Source of the DNA: Psychromonas arctica DSM 14288
GTDB taxonomy: Bacteria; Pseudomonadota; Gammaproteobacteria; Enterobacterales; Psychromonadaceae
Length of the DNA stretch: 64,000 nt
Assembly (NCBI RefSeq): GCF_000482725.1
Contig: NZ_AXWP01000038.1
Coordinates: 1-64,000 of the forward strand
Reading direction: 5' to 3'
Below, in pieces: positions 1 to 7,648 of this stretch. The notes under the pieces are model-generated. The model was not told the origin of the DNA. It did no database searches and saw nothing but the letters and a program-made list of their open reading frames with translations. Within the stretch, counting starts at the first letter, position 1. Every line of letters starts with the position of its first letter. Both the position numbers and the translations under genes were made by a program.

Positions 1-257
1 GTTGACCCTTTATGGCCTTTTTGCCCACCAGTTGTATTTGAACTATTATTTTTTGGGGACTTTTCTCTATTAGGGTCACTTGATGGTGGCTTACTACTAT
101 TACGACTGTTGAGGCCGAGACGCTGACAAAGCAAATTAACGATAAGCAGTAATAAATCTAACGTTGTGCGCATAGAAGGCGATAATGTTTTATCGGCTTC
201 TATCTGTTGTTTTATCTTTTCGACATTACTCTCAATATCGAGACCACTTACTTTCAT
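1..257 (-). CDS. IS66-family transposase, N-terminal part (runs off left edge)
   Basis: Only the first 85 or so codons are in the window, read leftward from an ATG at 257 with a good Shine-Dalgarno (TGAGG) about 5 bases upstream. The visible protein has an N-terminal helical stretch, then the motif NSRNSSKPPSSDPN and a Gly/Lys-rich GGQKGHKG segment. That layout is typical of the N-terminus of the single large IS66-type transposase (leucine-zipper-like region followed by the Ser/Pro linker); the zinc finger and DDE core lie outside. It marks a mobile element at the left border of the window. I cannot see the terminal inverted repeats or target duplication, so the element's extent and integrity are unknown. 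Confidence 0.85.
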   Translation of the reverse strand, partial: MKVSGLDIESNVEKIKQQIEADKTLSPSMRTTLDLLLLIVNLLCQRLGLNSRNSSKPPSSDPNREKSPKNNSSNTTGGQKGHKGS

Positions 258-303
258 TTTGCCTCATCATAGGAATAGGAAGAAAGTAGTTAGAGTAACG
301 ACT

Positions 304-332
304 AAAAAGGATCAATCAAGTTGATCCTTTTT
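304..332. terminator. Perfect 12-bp inverted repeat, possible bidirectional terminator
   Basis: AAAAAGGATCAA at 304-315 and TTGATCCTTTTT at 321-332 are exact reverse complements with a 5-base loop. The A-run and T-run flanks would give a U-tract in either direction. It lies just upstream of the transposase, so it may shield the element from outside transcription. It could instead belong to the IS end. Confidence 0.5.
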
Positions 333-674
333 GATCTTCTATAAACTATCAAAAATGTGAATTAGGTGCTGAGTAGTTACCATTTTTTAACATATAAAAT
401 TAGAATGACATACCGAACGATATTAAGCCGCTTTATACTTAAATTAATAACTTATAGCGTTTGGATTAGTTTGGCTATTTCACACCACTTGCTCTGTGTA
501 ATCAAATCAGTTGGTACCATGCAAGTCCGCTCACATGCAATGACAGGCCCCGGTGTTCAGTGTTCACTAATACTGTTTGATTTAATTCTCGTTTTACACT
601 CAACTTTCATGAGATTAACAAGTAACTTTCAGCCGAATTAGATTTTTAGATGGGGAAGTATTAAAGAGGTTAAA

Positions 675-696
675 GGCGATAATTTTTATTATCGCC
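675..696 (-). terminator. Terminator of the PTS operon
   Basis: GGCGATAAT (675-683) and ATTATCGCC (688-696) form a 9-bp stem with a TTTT loop. It lies about 20 bases beyond the EIIA stop codon and is followed on the minus strand by a T-rich stretch. Confidence 0.7.
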
Positions 697-718
697 CTCT
701 ATAACTAAGTATTTCAAC

Positions 719-1168
719 TTAGTATTTTTTAAGTACCTTAATGATTTCTACTTTATCTTCAGCATTGATGATCTTTTCAATATCCTCATCATTTTGGAAT
801 AACTCTGAAAGAGCCATAATAGTGAGTAAATGACCATCAGAATCTACTGCCGCTAATGTTATTGAGAAATATACATCGCCATTATCAGTAGATCCTAAAT
901 CGACACCTTTTTTAAACACAGTCAGCTGTAATGCAGTTTCATTCACTCCATCTTCAGGGCGTGCATGTGGCATTGCAATCTTAGGTGCTAACACATAATA
1001 AGGACCAATTTTTTTATGTGTTGCTTTGATCGCATCAGCATAACTTGGCTTAACTTTACCCCTTGCAATGAGTGTAGAGCAGGTCAAATCGAGTGCATTA
1101 TCAATACTTAAGTTTTCTTCGTTGGTAATAACAATTCCGTCATTACCAATTAAATCAAATAGACTCAT
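719..1168 (-). CDS. PTS EIIA component (mannitol/fructose-type, ascorbate-like system)
   Basis: Cytoplasmic phosphocarrier that passes phosphate from HPr to the cognate EIIB. The protein is about 149 aa, the usual size of a PTS_EIIA_2 domain. The motif IAMPHARPEDG carries the phosphorylated histidine (about residue 68 from the chosen start). I place the start at 1168 because that ATG overlaps the EIIC stop codon as ATGA, a common coupling arrangement; an in-frame ATG at 1180 would add four residues. It is the last gene of a B-C-A operon. The family relationship to UlaC/SgaA is fairly clear; the substrate is not, because no catabolic enzyme is adjacent. Confidence 0.88.
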   Translation of the reverse strand: MSLFDLIGNDGIVITNEENLSIDNALDLTCSTLIARGKVKPSYADAIKATHKKIGPYYVLAPKIAMPHARPEDGVNETALQLTVFKKGVDLGSTDNGDVYFSITLAAVDSDGHLLTIMALSELFQNDEDIEKIINAEDKVEIIKVLKKY

Positions 1169-2421
1169 TGTACCATCCATCCAAGAATAAGCCCGACAAC
1201 ACCGAAGTCAAAATCAGCAAACGTTGTAGCTTCTAGGCCTAGTCCACCTAGTACAGGAAGTAATAACATTGGTAAGAATGAAATACATAAACCTTGCGTA
1301 AATGACCCTAATACCGCGCCACGTAAACCACCTGTCGCATTTCCATAAACGCCAGCAGCACCACCAACAAAGAAGTGAGGTACAACACCCGCCACGATGA
1401 TAGTCCAACCAAAAGCACCTTGAATTCCCATCGCAACAAGACCTGCAGCGAAAGAACATAAGAAACCAATAAGCACTGCATTTGGTGCAACTGGAAATAC
1501 CATAGGGCAATCTAAAGCTGGTTTTGCGCCGGGTACTAACTTATCTGAAATACCTTTAAATGCAGGTACAATTTCAGCAATAAGCATCTTCACACCTTGC
1601 AATACTATGTATACACCACCTGCAAAGGTTAAAGATTGAATAAAGGTAAATACAACCCAATTTTGTCCATTTGAAATTTCTTCAACAAAATCACTACCAG
1701 CAACGATAGAAGCGAGTAAGAAAAAGGTTCCCATCGTTGTCGCAATCGCAACCGGAGTATCACGTAAGAACATTAAACTCTTTGGTACATTTATCTCTTC
1801 CGTTGATTTAGAAGTGTCTCCAAACTTACTGCCGATATAACCAGAAATCACATAGGATAATGTCGAGAAATGCCCAATAGCAAGTTGATCTGTACCCATT
1901 ACTTTTTCAGTATATTTTTGTCCTATAGCAGGCATGATAACCATCAATGAGCCAACGATAGTGGAGCCTAATGCAACTAATGCAACCCCAGTGATATCTG
2001 CTGTAGAAAGGATTACAGCAACCAACATAGACATAAACATGGTGTGATGCCCAGTTAGGAAAATATATTTCAATGGAGTAATACGTGCTAATACAATGTT
2101 TACAACAAATGCAAAGAACATAATAAGTGCCATCTCATAACCAAAAGCTTCTTGTGCAATTGCTACAATCGCTTCGTTATTTGGAATTACACCGCTTACG
2201 CCAAAAGCTTGAGTGAATATAGTTGAGAAGTTATTTAAAGCCCCAATCAGCGCTCCAGCACCGAACCCAAGGATTAAAAAACCCATTACTGTCTTAATAG
2301 TTCCCTTTAAAATCGTAGATGTATCGGCTTTTTGAGCAACTAAACCAATGAAAGCAATAAGACCAACCATTAGTGCTGGTTCTTTTAATAAACCAAGCAT
2401 AAATTCAAAAAAATTAACCAT
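1165..2421 (-). CDS. PTS EIIC permease, UlaA/SgaT family
   Basis: Integral membrane sugar permease of the ascorbate-type PTS. At 418 aa it has many hydrophobic segments and the family features GFGAGALIGALNN near residue 55, FLTGHHTMFMS near 120 and a Gly-rich PHFFVGGAAGVYGN near 345. It would translocate and phosphorylate the substrate together with the EIIB and EIIA encoded on either side. It starts 10 bases after the EIIB stop and overlaps the EIIA start by four bases. It is somewhat shorter than E. coli UlaA (465 aa). Known members handle L-ascorbate or unidentified sugars. No ulaD/E/F-type enzymes or regulator are present in this window, so the substrate is open. Confidence 0.88.
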   Translation of the reverse strand: MVNFFEFMLGLLKEPALMVGLIAFIGLVAQKADTSTILKGTIKTVMGFLILGFGAGALIGALNNFSTIFTQAFGVSGVIPNNEAIVAIAQEAFGYEMALIMFFAFVVNIVLARITPLKYIFLTGHHTMFMSMLVAVILSTADITGVALVALGSTIVGSLMVIMPAIGQKYTEKVMGTDQLAIGHFSTLSYVISGYIGSKFGDTSKSTEEINVPKSLMFLRDTPVAIATTMGTFFLLASIVAGSDFVEEISNGQNWVVFTFIQSLTFAGGVYIVLQGVKMLIAEIVPAFKGISDKLVPGAKPALDCPMVFPVAPNAVLIGFLCSFAAGLVAMGIQGAFGWTIIVAGVVPHFFVGGAAGVYGNATGGLRGAVLGSFTQGLCISFLPMLLLPVLGGLGLEATTFADFDFGVVGLILGWMVQ

Positions 2422-2431
2422 AATAATGACC

Positions 2432-2707
2432 TTAATCGTTTAGGATAGTATTTAACTGTTCTTCAATTGAAGCTTTATCGAAAATATTAACTAAGCTGAT
2501 AATATTTTCCTTGCCCGCTTCTTTTAATTGCGCAGCAACATCTGCAGCGGCAACCCAAATGTCAGCTTTGCTACCAGTAGCAGAAGATAAATCTTCGTGA
2601 TCAACCATTGCATCAAGGCCTATTTTTTTCACCACATCTTTTACAGCCATTTCCATCATCAATGACGTACCTAAACCATTTCCACACACTACTAGTATTT
2701 TTTTCAT
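2432..2707 (-). CDS. PTS EIIB component (lactate/ascorbate type)
   Basis: A 91-aa cytoplasmic domain beginning with a hydrophobic strand and the P-loop CGNGLGTS, whose Cys8 is the expected phosphorylation site. This is the hallmark of PTS_IIB proteins of the UlaB/SgaB kind. It transfers phosphate from EIIA to the sugar during transport through EIIC. It is the first gene of the operon, so expression should be set by the 2708-2964 upstream region, which contains a CRP-like site. Confidence 0.88.
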   Translation of the reverse strand: MKKILVVCGNGLGTSLMMEMAVKDVVKKIGLDAMVDHEDLSSATGSKADIWVAAADVAAQLKEAGKENIISLVNIFDKASIEEQLNTILND

Positions 2708-2826
2708 CTCATTATTCCTTTGTTTGGTGAACTTGAATGCAAGATTGCTTTCCTAATTGATTGGCCGAATCATAGCCGAATGAGAAAAAATCGAACGTGA
2801 TGGACGTCGCGAAACAAAAGTGATCT

Positions 2827-2842
2827 TGCGACGCATGTCACA
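2827..2842. promoter_or_regulatory. Candidate CRP-cAMP site upstream of the PTS operon
   Basis: TGCGA-CGCATG-TCACA matches the CRP consensus TGTGA-N6-TCACA at 9 of 10 positions. It is 120 bases upstream of the EIIB start, and catabolite control fits a PTS operon. An overlapping inverted repeat (CACATCA ... TGATGTG, about 2840-2866) could be a site for another regulator. Confidence 0.45.
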
Positions 2843-2964
2843 TCAATAGATTTTTGTTGTGATGTGGTATTTTAAAAGAATAAAAAGGGAAGGATTAACA
2901 GTGATAAAAAAACAGAAAGCCAGGTAAGCTTTAATAAACAAGTAGTTACAAGATGAACAGTGGA

Positions 2965-3435
2965 TTAACTACCGTAATCTGTTAGCATTTTTTTCACTAT
3001 AGAATTGATTTTTTTATTTCTCTTTGTTAGATCTTTCAATGAGATAGGTTTATTCGGATCAGATTTTATTGCCTCCATTTCATTCAATTTATTTTTCATT
3101 TTTTGTACCGCAGGCAACAACATTTGAATTTCTTCATTTTGATCATTCACCATTAACACAATGTTTTCCGACTCAACCTTAGTAATTGTTAACCATCCGT
3201 GTTTCAAGGATTTAACTCGCTCACCGACCAAAACTGACTCAGGCGGAATGTCACGATCAGGTACGTTACCATTTCTGAGTTTTGCTGCGCTAATAGCTCG
3301 AATGTTACCTGTATTTTCAAAAGCAACAATGACAGTATGACAATTGTAATATTCTACAACACTCACATAACCATGTTTATTGGTCTTAAACTTACTTCCA
3401 TTAAGCATGTCTAACGGAGCCGCTATTTTTTTCAC
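2965..3435 (-). CDS. Orphan protein with phage-like beta-repeat (HNH-associated type), function unknown
   Basis: A 156-aa basic protein. Residues about 13-68 (GSKFKTNKHGYVSVVEYYNC ... LRNGNVPDRDIPP) follow a pattern I associate with phage proteins and phage HNH homing endonucleases: G-x-x-F-x-T-x-x-G, then VVEY, a central V-x-F-x-x-T-G and a closing GxVxD. A weaker second copy starts at GERVKSLKHGWLTITK (about 70-100). The C-terminus is a Lys-rich helix. No nuclease motif is present. It is transcribed alone, leftward, behind an AT-rich promoter region at about 3450-3490. It may be a leftover DNA-binding module of a phage or homing element; no function can be assigned. Confidence 0.5.
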   Translation of the reverse strand: MKKIAAPLDMLNGSKFKTNKHGYVSVVEYYNCHTVIVAFENTGNIRAISAAKLRNGNVPDRDIPPESVLVGERVKSLKHGWLTITKVESENIVLMVNDQNEEIQMLLPAVQKMKNKLNEMEAIKSDPNKPISLKDLTKRNKKINSIVKKMLTDYGS

Positions 3436-3997
3436 TACTTGTTCCTTTTTATTCTTTAATAGGAATAAAATAATATAATATAATACTTCTTAATCAATGA
3501 TAGCTTATAGACATCGTAAAACACCACTCTTCCTTTATTTCAAATGATACAAGCAAAAGGAAAGATACAATAACCGTCCAATAGTTTCGATGACTTTTTA
3601 CAGAAAAACAGCACGCAGTTATTATCTTAAAGACTTCCAATATTAACCTATCCAAAATGATTTTATTAAGATCATACTTTCAGCAGTTGTAGTCTATAAC
3701 ACCGACTTCACACACTTAAAAAGAAGTAAACAGGACTTATTTTAAGTTTACTTAAAGCCCAGCTTAAAGGGGGTGTCATGAATATTGCTGTGTTGAATGA
3801 GGTTGGGCTAGTTACATTTAGTATTTAGGTTAAGGCGGGTTTAATTAGCTTTGAATGTTTAGCTCAGATAAGTTGACTGTGCGATATAAAGCACTGTCTT
3901 GCAGGGGCCTAAATAGAAAAAGTATCAACAGCTGTGTTGATACTTTTCAATTTTAAAAAATATGGTGGAAGATTGAGGTTTTATCCTCCAGGCATAT
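3436..3997. other. Intergenic region
   Basis: AT-rich, without a credible gene. It contains the probable promoter of the 2965-3435 gene, an inverted repeat AAGTAAAC/GTTTACTT around 3724-3755, a 16-codon frame at 3778-3828 behind a strong GGGGG ribosome-binding-like stretch, and the terminator at 3918-3947. Confidence 0.5.
3918..3947 (-). terminator. Terminator of the SMP-30-like gene
   Basis: AAAAGTATCAACA (3918-3930) pairs perfectly with TGTTGATACTTTT (3935-3947) around a GCTG loop. On the minus strand it is followed by a T-run and lies 50 bases past the stop of the 3998-5083 gene. Confidence 0.8.
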
Positions 3998-5083
3998 TTA
4001 TTTTAATTTTATCACTGAGAGGGTAATTGGTTTTTCTGCTGTTTTATTTGTCATTGCAGCACTATCAAAGACGGCATCAAAGTTCGTCACTATAATTTCA
4101 TCTCCTCTGACAATCACTTCAGCAGGGGCATCTAACTCTCCATTAGATCCATCGGTATCACCATTTTGTGCTAATAATTCAAGCTTGCCATTCATATCAA
4201 TACTGTAGATTGCATTGGCAAATAGGTCTGCAATATAAATTTTATTGGTGCGTTTATCCCATTTCAAGCCATCGGTTGCTATCATGCCGGTAGCAAAAAT
4301 AGATGTTTTAATCTTCTTATTGTTTTTGTCCATCGTTGTTTTATGAACAGAACCTTCTTCCATGATTGCAGTATAAAGATTACCGTCACCGTCTATCGTT
4401 AAACCATTTGCACCAAAATTAAGTAAGCCTGTTGACTCAAAGGTTTCAAATAAATGTGCATCATTGTCTTCATAACTTACAAAAGGTTTAATTTGAATGG
4501 GTTTGTCCGCGCTTAGTTCCTGGATATTGAATTTGTAAACACCGCTGATAGTTGTGCCATTTTCAGATTTTAAAACGGTGTCAGAAACAAATAATTCATT
4601 ACCTTTCCATACCGCGCCATTAGGAAATGTGAAACCAGTGATAACCACATCCGTACTGACCGCTTTGCCATCTTTTACATTGATTCTTATCAACCTTGAT
4701 TCGCCATTAAACCACAACTGCATATCCGCAACATAAGCATTGCCATCAGGGCCAAAACCTATGCCCATTGGGGCTACCTTATCCGAAGACTTCTCCATAT
4801 CCTCAGCCTTAAAGGTATACCAAGTCGTTAATTTATTAAGTTTGTCTATTTTCCCAATCGTTGGTAGCGCTGGTTTTTGCATCTCACCGGACTTGATTAA
4901 TGCGTCATTGTGAAAGTTGGGAGACGTAAAATAGATATTACCTTCCTTATCAAAATCACTACTTGCAGGAGAATTAAATGTTTCCGGTAGGCTTAAGAAT
5001 AATTCAGATTGTAATTTAGCCGCATAAGCATGATAGGTTGTAAAACCTATCAATAAAGCCGCTGCCATAATAATTTTTTTCAT
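3998..5083 (-). CDS. Secreted SMP-30/gluconolactonase-like beta-propeller protein
   Basis: The start is set at the ATG at 5083 because it opens a clean signal peptide (MKKIIMAAALLIGF ... AYA); an upstream in-frame ATG at 5140 would add 19 polar residues in front. The mature protein is about 340 aa and carries repeated blade-like motifs such as FDKEGNIYF, FGPDGNAYVAD, TIDGDGNLYTA and IYIADLFANAIYSID. These resemble the SMP-30/gluconolactonase/LRE-like six-bladed propeller family. Metal-binding Glu/Asn/Asp residues typical of lactonases cannot be fixed confidently by eye. Probable periplasmic location; a lactonase or sugar-acid binding role is possible but unproven. It stands alone with its own terminator. 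Confidence 0.7.
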   Translation of the reverse strand: MKKIIMAAALLIGFTTYHAYAAKLQSELFLSLPETFNSPASSDFDKEGNIYFTSPNFHNDALIKSGEMQKPALPTIGKIDKLNKLTTWYTFKAEDMEKSSDKVAPMGIGFGPDGNAYVADMQLWFNGESRLIRINVKDGKAVSTDVVITGFTFPNGAVWKGNELFVSDTVLKSENGTTISGVYKFNIQELSADKPIQIKPFVSYEDNDAHLFETFESTGLLNFGANGLTIDGDGNLYTAIMEEGSVHKTTMDKNNKKIKTSIFATGMIATDGLKWDKRTNKIYIADLFANAIYSIDMNGKLELLAQNGDTDGSNGELDAPAEVIVRGDEIIVTNFDAVFDSAAMTNKTAEKPITLSVIKLK

Positions 5084-5811
5084 TTTATTTTTTACCTTAG
5101 TGAGTGATTGAAGTTTGTGTGGATCAGTATACTGAAACATAAAACTGTTGATAATATGGCTAAATTTAAAATCACTTTATAGTTTATATTGATAATAAGC
5201 CCGTTCGGACATTTTTCCGTTTGAAGTAGATCTAGCGGTAAGGTCGATAAAATGAGGAGAAAGTGAAGGGAATAAGTTAGAAGGTAGCAATTGAGGTAAT
5301 CTCTAAAGGAATATGGAAAATGCTCTAACTAAATAATCGATGGCACTGATCGCTTTAAAGCCTGAAATAAAAAAGCTGCTAATAAAACGAAGCGATTACT
5401 CTTTACTAAATGACAGTTTGCTTTAACAGTCCCACAAACTGAAATCCCTCCTCTATAGAAACCATAGACTCAGTGCTCGTTAATTGTTTATTTCATTGTT
5501 TTACTGTGAAAGCATCGACGGGGGTATGGTAACTATTGTGAGCTCAAAGACTAAACAGGATTAGCACCTTCATATGCCTGATACCTTTTTACTATCCACA
5601 CCAAGTCATACTTCATTATTAACGTTTTCTATAAACTGATTCGCTTTTTTCGTTGATTATCATCGTGAAGGAGTACTGTTAAGCTGTGTCACATCATCTA
5701 ATCACTTAAATGTTAAGCGATAGATAGGAAGCAGATAATAATAGTTTTGCTTCCACCTTTTAATCATCCCTTTACATGTTTAGGGCAAATATAATGATAG
5801 CGGAGAAAGTA
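5084..5811. other. Intergenic region between divergent genes
   Basis: About 730 bases with no convincing gene. A 28-codon frame starting near 5342 has no recognisable product or ribosome binding site. The region must hold the divergent promoters of the beta-propeller gene and the ABM-domain gene. I see no operator or structured RNA I can name. Confidence 0.4.
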
Positions 5812-6552
5812 ATGTTTAAAAATTTCGGATGGATAGTTGAAGCAAAATTAAACGCAGGCGAATTGGAAAATTTTAAAGCGGTAATGAATTCTCAAGTAAA
5901 CAGAGCATTGACTGAGAAAGGTACCCTAAACTATCAATATTACCTCTCTGATGCAGGCGACATTATGGTTTATGAGCGTTTTGCAGATGCGGACTCATCA
6001 CACGAACATATTGAAAATTGGGATGCTCATGCTGAGCGCTGGCTTGCAGCCGCACCCGCTACACGTATGGTGCATCTGGGCGAGCTACCTGAAGATGTTA
6101 GACAGCGTCACGCTGCGCTAGATCCACTTTGGTTAAAACCATTAGGTGGATTTGCAAGAGAAGAAGCTGAAGGCAGCATGCTTAAAAAAGACGGTCAAAC
6201 TACCTTTGAAAACTTTGGTTGGATAGTTGAAGCAAAACTTAATGAAGGCCAACTGGAAAATTTCAAAGCAGTGATGGATTCTCAGGTTAAAAGAGCATTA
6301 ACTGAAGAAGGTACGCTGAACTACCAGTACTATATCTCTGATCAAGGTGACATTATGGTTTATGAACGATTTAAAGATCTTGAAGCGTCATTTATTCACA
6401 TTGAAAACTGGAATGATCACGCAGAAGCTTGGATTGCAGCAGCAACGCCAACACGTATGGTACATCTCGGTGACTTACCTGAAGAACTTAGAAAAAAACA
6501 TGCCGCGCTTGCGCCTCTTTTATTAAAACCACTAGGTGGATTTGCAAAATAA
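5812..6552 (+). CDS. Tandemly duplicated ABM-domain (antibiotic biosynthesis monooxygenase-like) protein
   Basis: The chosen ATG at 5812 has a GGAG Shine-Dalgarno 8 bases upstream and begins the first domain directly; earlier in-frame ATGs (5776, 5794) lack one. The 246-aa protein is two near-identical ~115-residue halves. Each runs from FGWIVEAKLN through ENFKAVM, GTLNYQYY, GDIMVYERF and HIENW to TRMVHLG and KPLGGFA. The fold pattern (short ferredoxin-like alpha/beta with YERF) fits ABM/YgiN-like proteins, small cofactor-free monooxygenases or dimeric binding domains; here the usual homodimer is encoded as one chain. A third copy lies at 7032-7379. Substrate unknown. Confidence 0.7.
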   Translation: MFKNFGWIVEAKLNAGELENFKAVMNSQVNRALTEKGTLNYQYYLSDAGDIMVYERFADADSSHEHIENWDAHAERWLAAAPATRMVHLGELPEDVRQRHAALDPLWLKPLGGFAREEAEGSMLKKDGQTTFENFGWIVEAKLNEGQLENFKAVMDSQVKRALTEEGTLNYQYYISDQGDIMVYERFKDLEASFIHIENWNDHAEAWIAAATPTRMVHLGDLPEELRKKHAALAPLLLKPLGGFAK

Positions 6553-6713
6553 TACTGACAACTAATAGCGATAACACATACCGACAATGAGTAGCGACAA
6601 CCGACTCAAGTAATAACCTGGTTATGCTCTGTTGATAATAAAGTTTATCTCTTGGTTTCATCACTGTGTGACCATTCCAGTCACGCAGTGTAATTAGTCA
6701 GTAAGGAGTCACT

Positions 6714-6965
6714 ATGTTAGGTGAAGATCATTCTCTTATTAATGAATTTCCGAAATACAAAGCTCTTATTTTTCAGCTCTGCAAAAGCGATCAAACCTTT
6801 GCTGAAGACTGCAAAGATTACAACACGCATGATAAAGAAATCCGCGAGTTGGAGTTAAATAATGAGCCGATCACTGATCAAGCAATGCATCAGCTGAAGC
6901 ATGTTAGGGGGATATTGAAAGATTCACTTTATCAACGCCTGATACAAGCAAAAAACAGTGCTTAA
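6714..6965 (+). CDS. YdcH-family small protein (DUF465)
   Basis: 83 aa, beginning MLGEDHSLINEFP and continuing with charged heptad-like helices ending in an LKDSLYQRLI segment. This is the usual length and opening of the YdcH/DUF465 family of small helical cytoplasmic proteins, whose function is unknown. A good ribosome binding site (AAGGAG at about 6702) precedes the ATG. It sits between two ABM-domain genes in the same direction, 160 bases after the first and 66 bases before the second, so co-transcription is plausible. Confidence 0.8.
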   Translation: MLGEDHSLINEFPKYKALIFQLCKSDQTFAEDCKDYNTHDKEIRELELNNEPITDQAMHQLKHVRGILKDSLYQRLIQAKNSA

Positions 6966-7031
6966 CTCGCTGAAGCGATTTAATTAATAACAAGCGAAAT
7001 GTAAAAAATGCAAAAAGCAATGGACAAAACA

Positions 7032-7379
7032 ATGAGTAAAAACGTTATATGGGCTGTTGAAGGTTCAATTAAAGAAGGGCAAGGAACAGCCCTTAATACG
7101 GTGATGCACGACATGATTGAAGTCACGTCAAAAGAAGTTGGATCACTCAATTACGAATGGACCTTAGCTGAAGATGGTAGCACCATTCATATCTACGAAC
7201 GTTATGCAGATGAAGCGGCAGCAAAGGCGCACCTTACAACATGGGGAAAAAATGCGGCACGTTTTATTGCGGCTGTCGATATATCAAGAGTTGTTATTTA
7301 TAGCTCAGTCAGTGAGGAGCTGAAAGCTTCATTTGCCGGTGCGGTAATGATGACACCAATCGGTGGTTTCGCCAAATAA
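7032..7379 (+). CDS. Single ABM-domain protein, paralogue of the 5812-6552 protein
   Basis: About 115 aa. It repeats the layout of each half of the neighbouring duplicated protein: VIWAVEGSIKEGQG at the start, SLNYEWTL, IHIYERYADEAAA, HLTTWGKN and the shared closing PIGGFAK. The start at 7032 gives the same N-terminal spacing as the paralogue and has GGA 8 bases upstream; in-frame ATGs at 7008 and 7020 are alternatives. It is clearly more diverged than the two tandem halves are from each other. Likely a small dimeric cytoplasmic ABM-type protein; substrate unknown. Confidence 0.7.
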   Translation: MSKNVIWAVEGSIKEGQGTALNTVMHDMIEVTSKEVGSLNYEWTLAEDGSTIHIYERYADEAAAKAHLTTWGKNAARFIAAVDISRVVIYSSVSEELKASFAGAVMMTPIGGFAK

Positions 7380-7578
7380 GCAGCCTATTTTTTACTGACA
7401 GTGTCGTCGTGCTTTAGCAAGGATTTAGTAACCGCTCAGCAATGGTTTACTCATTCGTAGAATGGTTTGTCGAAGTTATAGTAGCGGTTTGGCAAAGATG
7501 TAGTAGCGCTTTGGCAACCACTTATTTCTATCATGTTAAACTATATCAATATTAGGAAATTGATTTTGTTGAAAATAA

Positions 7579-7600
7579 AAGGAGTGTTTAAACACTCCTT
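7579..7600 (-). terminator. Terminator of the ABC-ATPase gene
   Basis: A perfect 22-base palindrome with arms AAGGAGTGTTT and AAACACTCCTT, followed on the minus strand by a T-rich stretch. It lies 49 bases past the stop of the 7649-8746 gene and faces the ABM cluster, so it may serve both directions. Confidence 0.75.
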
Positions 7601-7648
7601 AATATAGGTTCATTAAACAAATGACTATCAATAACCACCTACCCCCCA

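Larger units (their letters stand above)
258..718. other. Non-coding flank between IS66 transposase and PTS operon
   Basis: No gene here that I trust. It holds the transposase ribosome binding site, a perfect 12-bp inverted repeat at 304-332 and the PTS operon terminator at 675-696. A 91-codon open frame at 366-641 on the plus strand has no recognisable domain and no ribosome binding site. The right end of the IS probably lies in this interval but I could not place it. Confidence 0.5.

Noticed and set aside
366-641. 91-codon plus-strand frame beside the IS66 gene
   Set aside because: No ribosome binding site, no recognisable domain, odd composition; it may be chance or a decayed IS end.
5339-5430. 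28-codon frame starting near 5342
   Set aside because: No ribosome binding site or family resemblance; length is expected by chance.
7481-7518. Imperfect direct repeat TAGTAGCG-TTTGGCAA
   Set aside because: Only two short copies, no sign of a CRISPR or repeat family.
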